A program made the translations under genes and the position numbers. Below are positions 5,986 to 7,207 of a stretch of DNA of 7,207 nucleotides, in pieces. How positions within the stretch are numbered: position 1 is the stretch's first letter; every line of letters starts with the position of its first letter. Origin of the DNA: DASWVC01 sp036401335 (GTDB lineage: Bacteria > Verrucomicrobiota > Verrucomicrobiia > Chthoniobacterales > JAFAMB01). The notes under the pieces were generated by a model. It made no database searches. It was not told where the DNA came from and worked only from the letters and a program-made list of their open reading frames with translations. The stretch covers positions 1-7,207 of the forward strand of contig DASWVC010000245.1 in the NCBI GenBank assembly GCA_036401335.1, given 5' to 3'.

Positions 5986-6777
5986 TTAGCGGCGCGTACG
6001 GTCGCTGTCGCGCTTTACTTCGGTCTTGCCGTCGCGAACGACTTCAACGTCCTCTTTGCGGACGGTCTCGCTGACGTTCTGGGTATCCACATCAGCAGTC
6101 TTGTGCACGCGAACCGCTCCGGTCACGTGGGCCTCTTTGGACACGACCGCTTCCTCGCGGGTCAAGGGCACATCAATGGTTTCTTCCTTGAAGCCTGAGG
6201 TGGCGTTGCCGGCACGGACCTGGTCGGCCCCGACGCGTTCAACGACGACGTCCTCGCGGCGAACGTCCACGGGTTGAGTGACGGTCTCCTGGCGAACAAC
6301 CTTGCGCAGGCGCACCGATCCGGCGTCCACGGTGCGCTTGCCAACCTTGACCTGTTCCTCGCTGAGGGGCACCTCAACGTTATCTCCCGTTCTACCCTCG
6401 CGCACTGCACCCTCGGTCGTGGTCCGGGCAGCCGTTGTCGCCGTGCTGCTTCCGCCGTAGTAGCGATAGATTTCGGCTTCCTGGTCGCCGCTGATTTCCG
6501 CATCCGCATCGACGGCCGGTGCGTCCTTGATCAGGGCCAGCGGGTAAGGCACCTGGATGGTGCGCGTCGACTCGTCGACCTGTGCCTTGTCGGCAGGCAC
6601 AACGTGGTTCGAGACAAAGAGCCAGCCGGTTTTAACGCCGAGGAACTCCAGGGCGCCGGTCTGTTCGTTGTTCCACATGCTGTTGAGCGTGCCGATGTTC
6701 TCGTGGCTTTGATCAACGACGGCGTAGTCGAAGAGATCGTGCGTGGCGGCAGGGGCGATGGTACTGAGCAGTTTCAT
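5986..6777 (-). CDS. PRC-barrel + DUF2382 (YsnF/AvaK-type) stress protein
   Basis: 263 residues, soluble. Residues 10-85 form a PRC-barrel: DYAVVDQSHENIGTLNSMW, EQTGALEFLGVKTGW and DESTRTIQVPYPLALIKDAP. An acidic linker ending EAEIYRYYGG (100-109) then marks the usual domain border. A Thr/Ala-rich spacer (110-132) is followed by DUF2382 (134-248) in two similar halves: VPLSEEQVKVGKR with RREDVVVERV, then VPLTREEAVVSKEAHVTGA with RKEDVEVVRDG. The C-terminal tail is highly charged (KRDSDRTRR). PRC-barrels occur in photosynthetic reaction centre H subunits and RimM, and widely in stress proteins, where they may bind RNA, protein or other partners; DUF2382 has no assigned activity. This is the first gene of the leftward cluster and faces the LysR-type gene at 7067 across 289 nt. 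The ATG at 6777 lacks a Shine-Dalgarno; the upstream bases are C/A/T-rich. Confidence 0.87.
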   Translation of the reverse strand: MKLLSTIAPAATHDLFDYAVVDQSHENIGTLNSMWNNEQTGALEFLGVKTGWLFVSNHVVPADKAQVDESTRTIQVPYPLALIKDAPAVDADAEISGDQEAEIYRYYGGSSTATTAARTTTEGAVREGRTGDNVEVPLSEEQVKVGKRTVDAGSVRLRKVVRQETVTQPVDVRREDVVVERVGADQVRAGNATSGFKEETIDVPLTREEAVVSKEAHVTGAVRVHKTADVDTQNVSETVRKEDVEVVRDGKTEVKRDSDRTRR

Positions 6778-7066
6778 AAGATGGGTGTGTTGTAGTTGGG
6801 ACCGAAGCTGAAAAACGAACCTGTGCCGAACCAGACTCCCCTGGAACGGGCCCGGCCAATACTTCGTTGTTCACCTCATCATAGTTTTAGACTATGGAGC
6901 AGAAACTTGCCGGTGCCGGTATTGACCAGGTGCTTGGAGCGGGCAGTCCAACCTTGCTAAAAGCCATTTACCGAGTCTATTCCCCGTGCATTGCCTTGGG
7001 GAGAGGCGTGGACGAGTTTACACCTGCCCACGTCACAGCTAGAGGTCGGAACCGCTTCTGCACGCC
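6778..7066. promoter_or_regulatory. Divergent intergenic region between stress operon and LysR gene
   Basis: 289 nt with no credible gene. An open + frame at 6894-7115 has no family resemblance and overlaps the LysR start. The region should hold the promoters of both the leftward operon and the rightward regulator, but no confident -35/-10 boxes are visible. It includes a LysR-box-like palindrome (6881-6895) and a weak TCCCC/GGGGA repeat (6981-7002). Confidence 0.5.
6881..6895. promoter_or_regulatory. Candidate LysR-type regulator binding site (T-N11-A palindrome)
   Basis: The sequence is ATAG, seven bases, CTAT: a perfect inverted repeat of 15 bp, or 17 bp counting C6880 and G6896. It fits the T-N11-A rule for LysR-type boxes (T6882, A6894) and the ATAC-N7-GTAT layout of BenM/CatM-type sites. 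It lies 104 nt from the stress-operon start and 172 nt from the LysR start, between two divergent genes where such sites usually occur. Confidence 0.5.
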
Positions 7067-7207
7067 ATGGAACTACGACATCTCCGCTACTTCGTTGCGG
7101 TGGCTGAGGAGATGAGTGTCACCAAAGCAGCCACGCAGCTCCACCTTGCCCAGCCCTCGCTTACCCGGCAGATCAAGAACTTGGAAGAGGAGTTGCACGT
7201 TTCTCTC
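7067..7207 (+). CDS. LysR-type transcriptional regulator (3' truncated)
   Basis: The first 47 codons read MELRHLRYFVAVAEEMSVTK, then AATQLHLAQPSLTRQIKNLE and EELHVSL up to the window edge. This is the winged helix-turn-helix of the LysR family, with the recognition helix around AQPSLTRQIKNLE (residues 28-40). The rest (usually about 250 further residues with the effector-binding domain) is outside the window, so the inducer cannot be guessed. The ATG at 7067 is the only start that gives the standard MELRHLRYF opening. An AGAGG at 7041-7045 lies too far upstream to be a strong ribosome site. LysR proteins often control divergent neighbours; here that would be the PRC-barrel/DUF2382 operon. Confidence 0.93.
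   Translation, partial: MELRHLRYFVAVAEEMSVTKAATQLHLAQPSLTRQIKNLEEELHVSL

Noticed and set aside
5227..6198. 323-residue + strand ORF spanning parts of two minus-strand genes
   Set aside because: Rich in His, Arg, Gln and Gly, as expected of antisense GC-rich coding DNA. It crosses the intergenic gap between two well-supported genes.
6981..7002. TCCCC/GGGGA inverted repeat before the LysR gene
   Set aside because: Only five base pairs with a 12-nt loop and no supporting context. It could easily be chance.
6894..7115. 73-residue + strand ORF in the divergent region
   Set aside because: No family resemblance and no ribosome site. It starts inside the LysR-box palindrome and overlaps the well-supported LysR start in another frame.

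Overview
The window comes from a GC-rich bacterial chromosome. Wobble positions in the coding frames are mostly G or C. It carries ordinary soil-type accessory metabolism and stress genes, with no phage, IS or CRISPR structure. I suspect a Gram-negative soil bacterium, possibly Verrucomicrobiota: there is a lipobox-bearing SPFH protein, a PRC-barrel/DUF2382 stress cluster and weak Shine-Dalgarno use in part of the window. That placement is a guess from gene content, not from a marker gene.

Left part, + strand (1-1999): the 3' end of an isochorismatase-fold cysteine hydrolase resembling biuret amidohydrolase is followed 16 nt later by a 529-residue NCS2-like permease. They look like a two-gene catabolic unit in which the permease imports a small ureide, amide or nucleobase-like compound that the hydrolase attacks. 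A 341-nt gap (2000-2340) holds several inverted repeats. After it comes a + strand SPFH/band 7 gene (2341-3699) whose reading frame carries an extra two-helix membrane segment ahead of an internal lipobox.

Right part, - strand (about 3725-6777): a leftward cluster of three stress-type genes. In transcription order they are a PRC-barrel + DUF2382 protein (6777-5986), a PhnA-like/TIGR04086-like small membrane protein (5934-5101) and a second DUF2382 protein with a different N-terminal module (5022-4249). Gaps of 51 and 78 nt suggest an operon. Downstream on the same strand, 3725-4010 holds a frameshifted remnant of another PRC-barrel gene, so the locus appears to have grown by duplication and then partly decayed. 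The remnant and the SPFH gene meet tail to tail. Two inverted repeats lie between the remnant and the live cluster.

Right edge (7067-7207): the first 47 codons of a LysR-type regulator, divergent from the stress cluster. The 289-nt divergent region has a perfect 15-bp LysR-style palindrome of ATAG-N7-CTAT form at 6881-6895, closer to the stress cluster than to the regulator. This makes LysR control of the stress cluster a testable hypothesis.

I found no clearly new defence or mobile system. The items most worth a second look are the decayed PRC-barrel paralog, the SPFH N-terminal extension with its internal lipobox, the LysR-box palindrome, and the paired DUF2382 proteins around a membrane protein.
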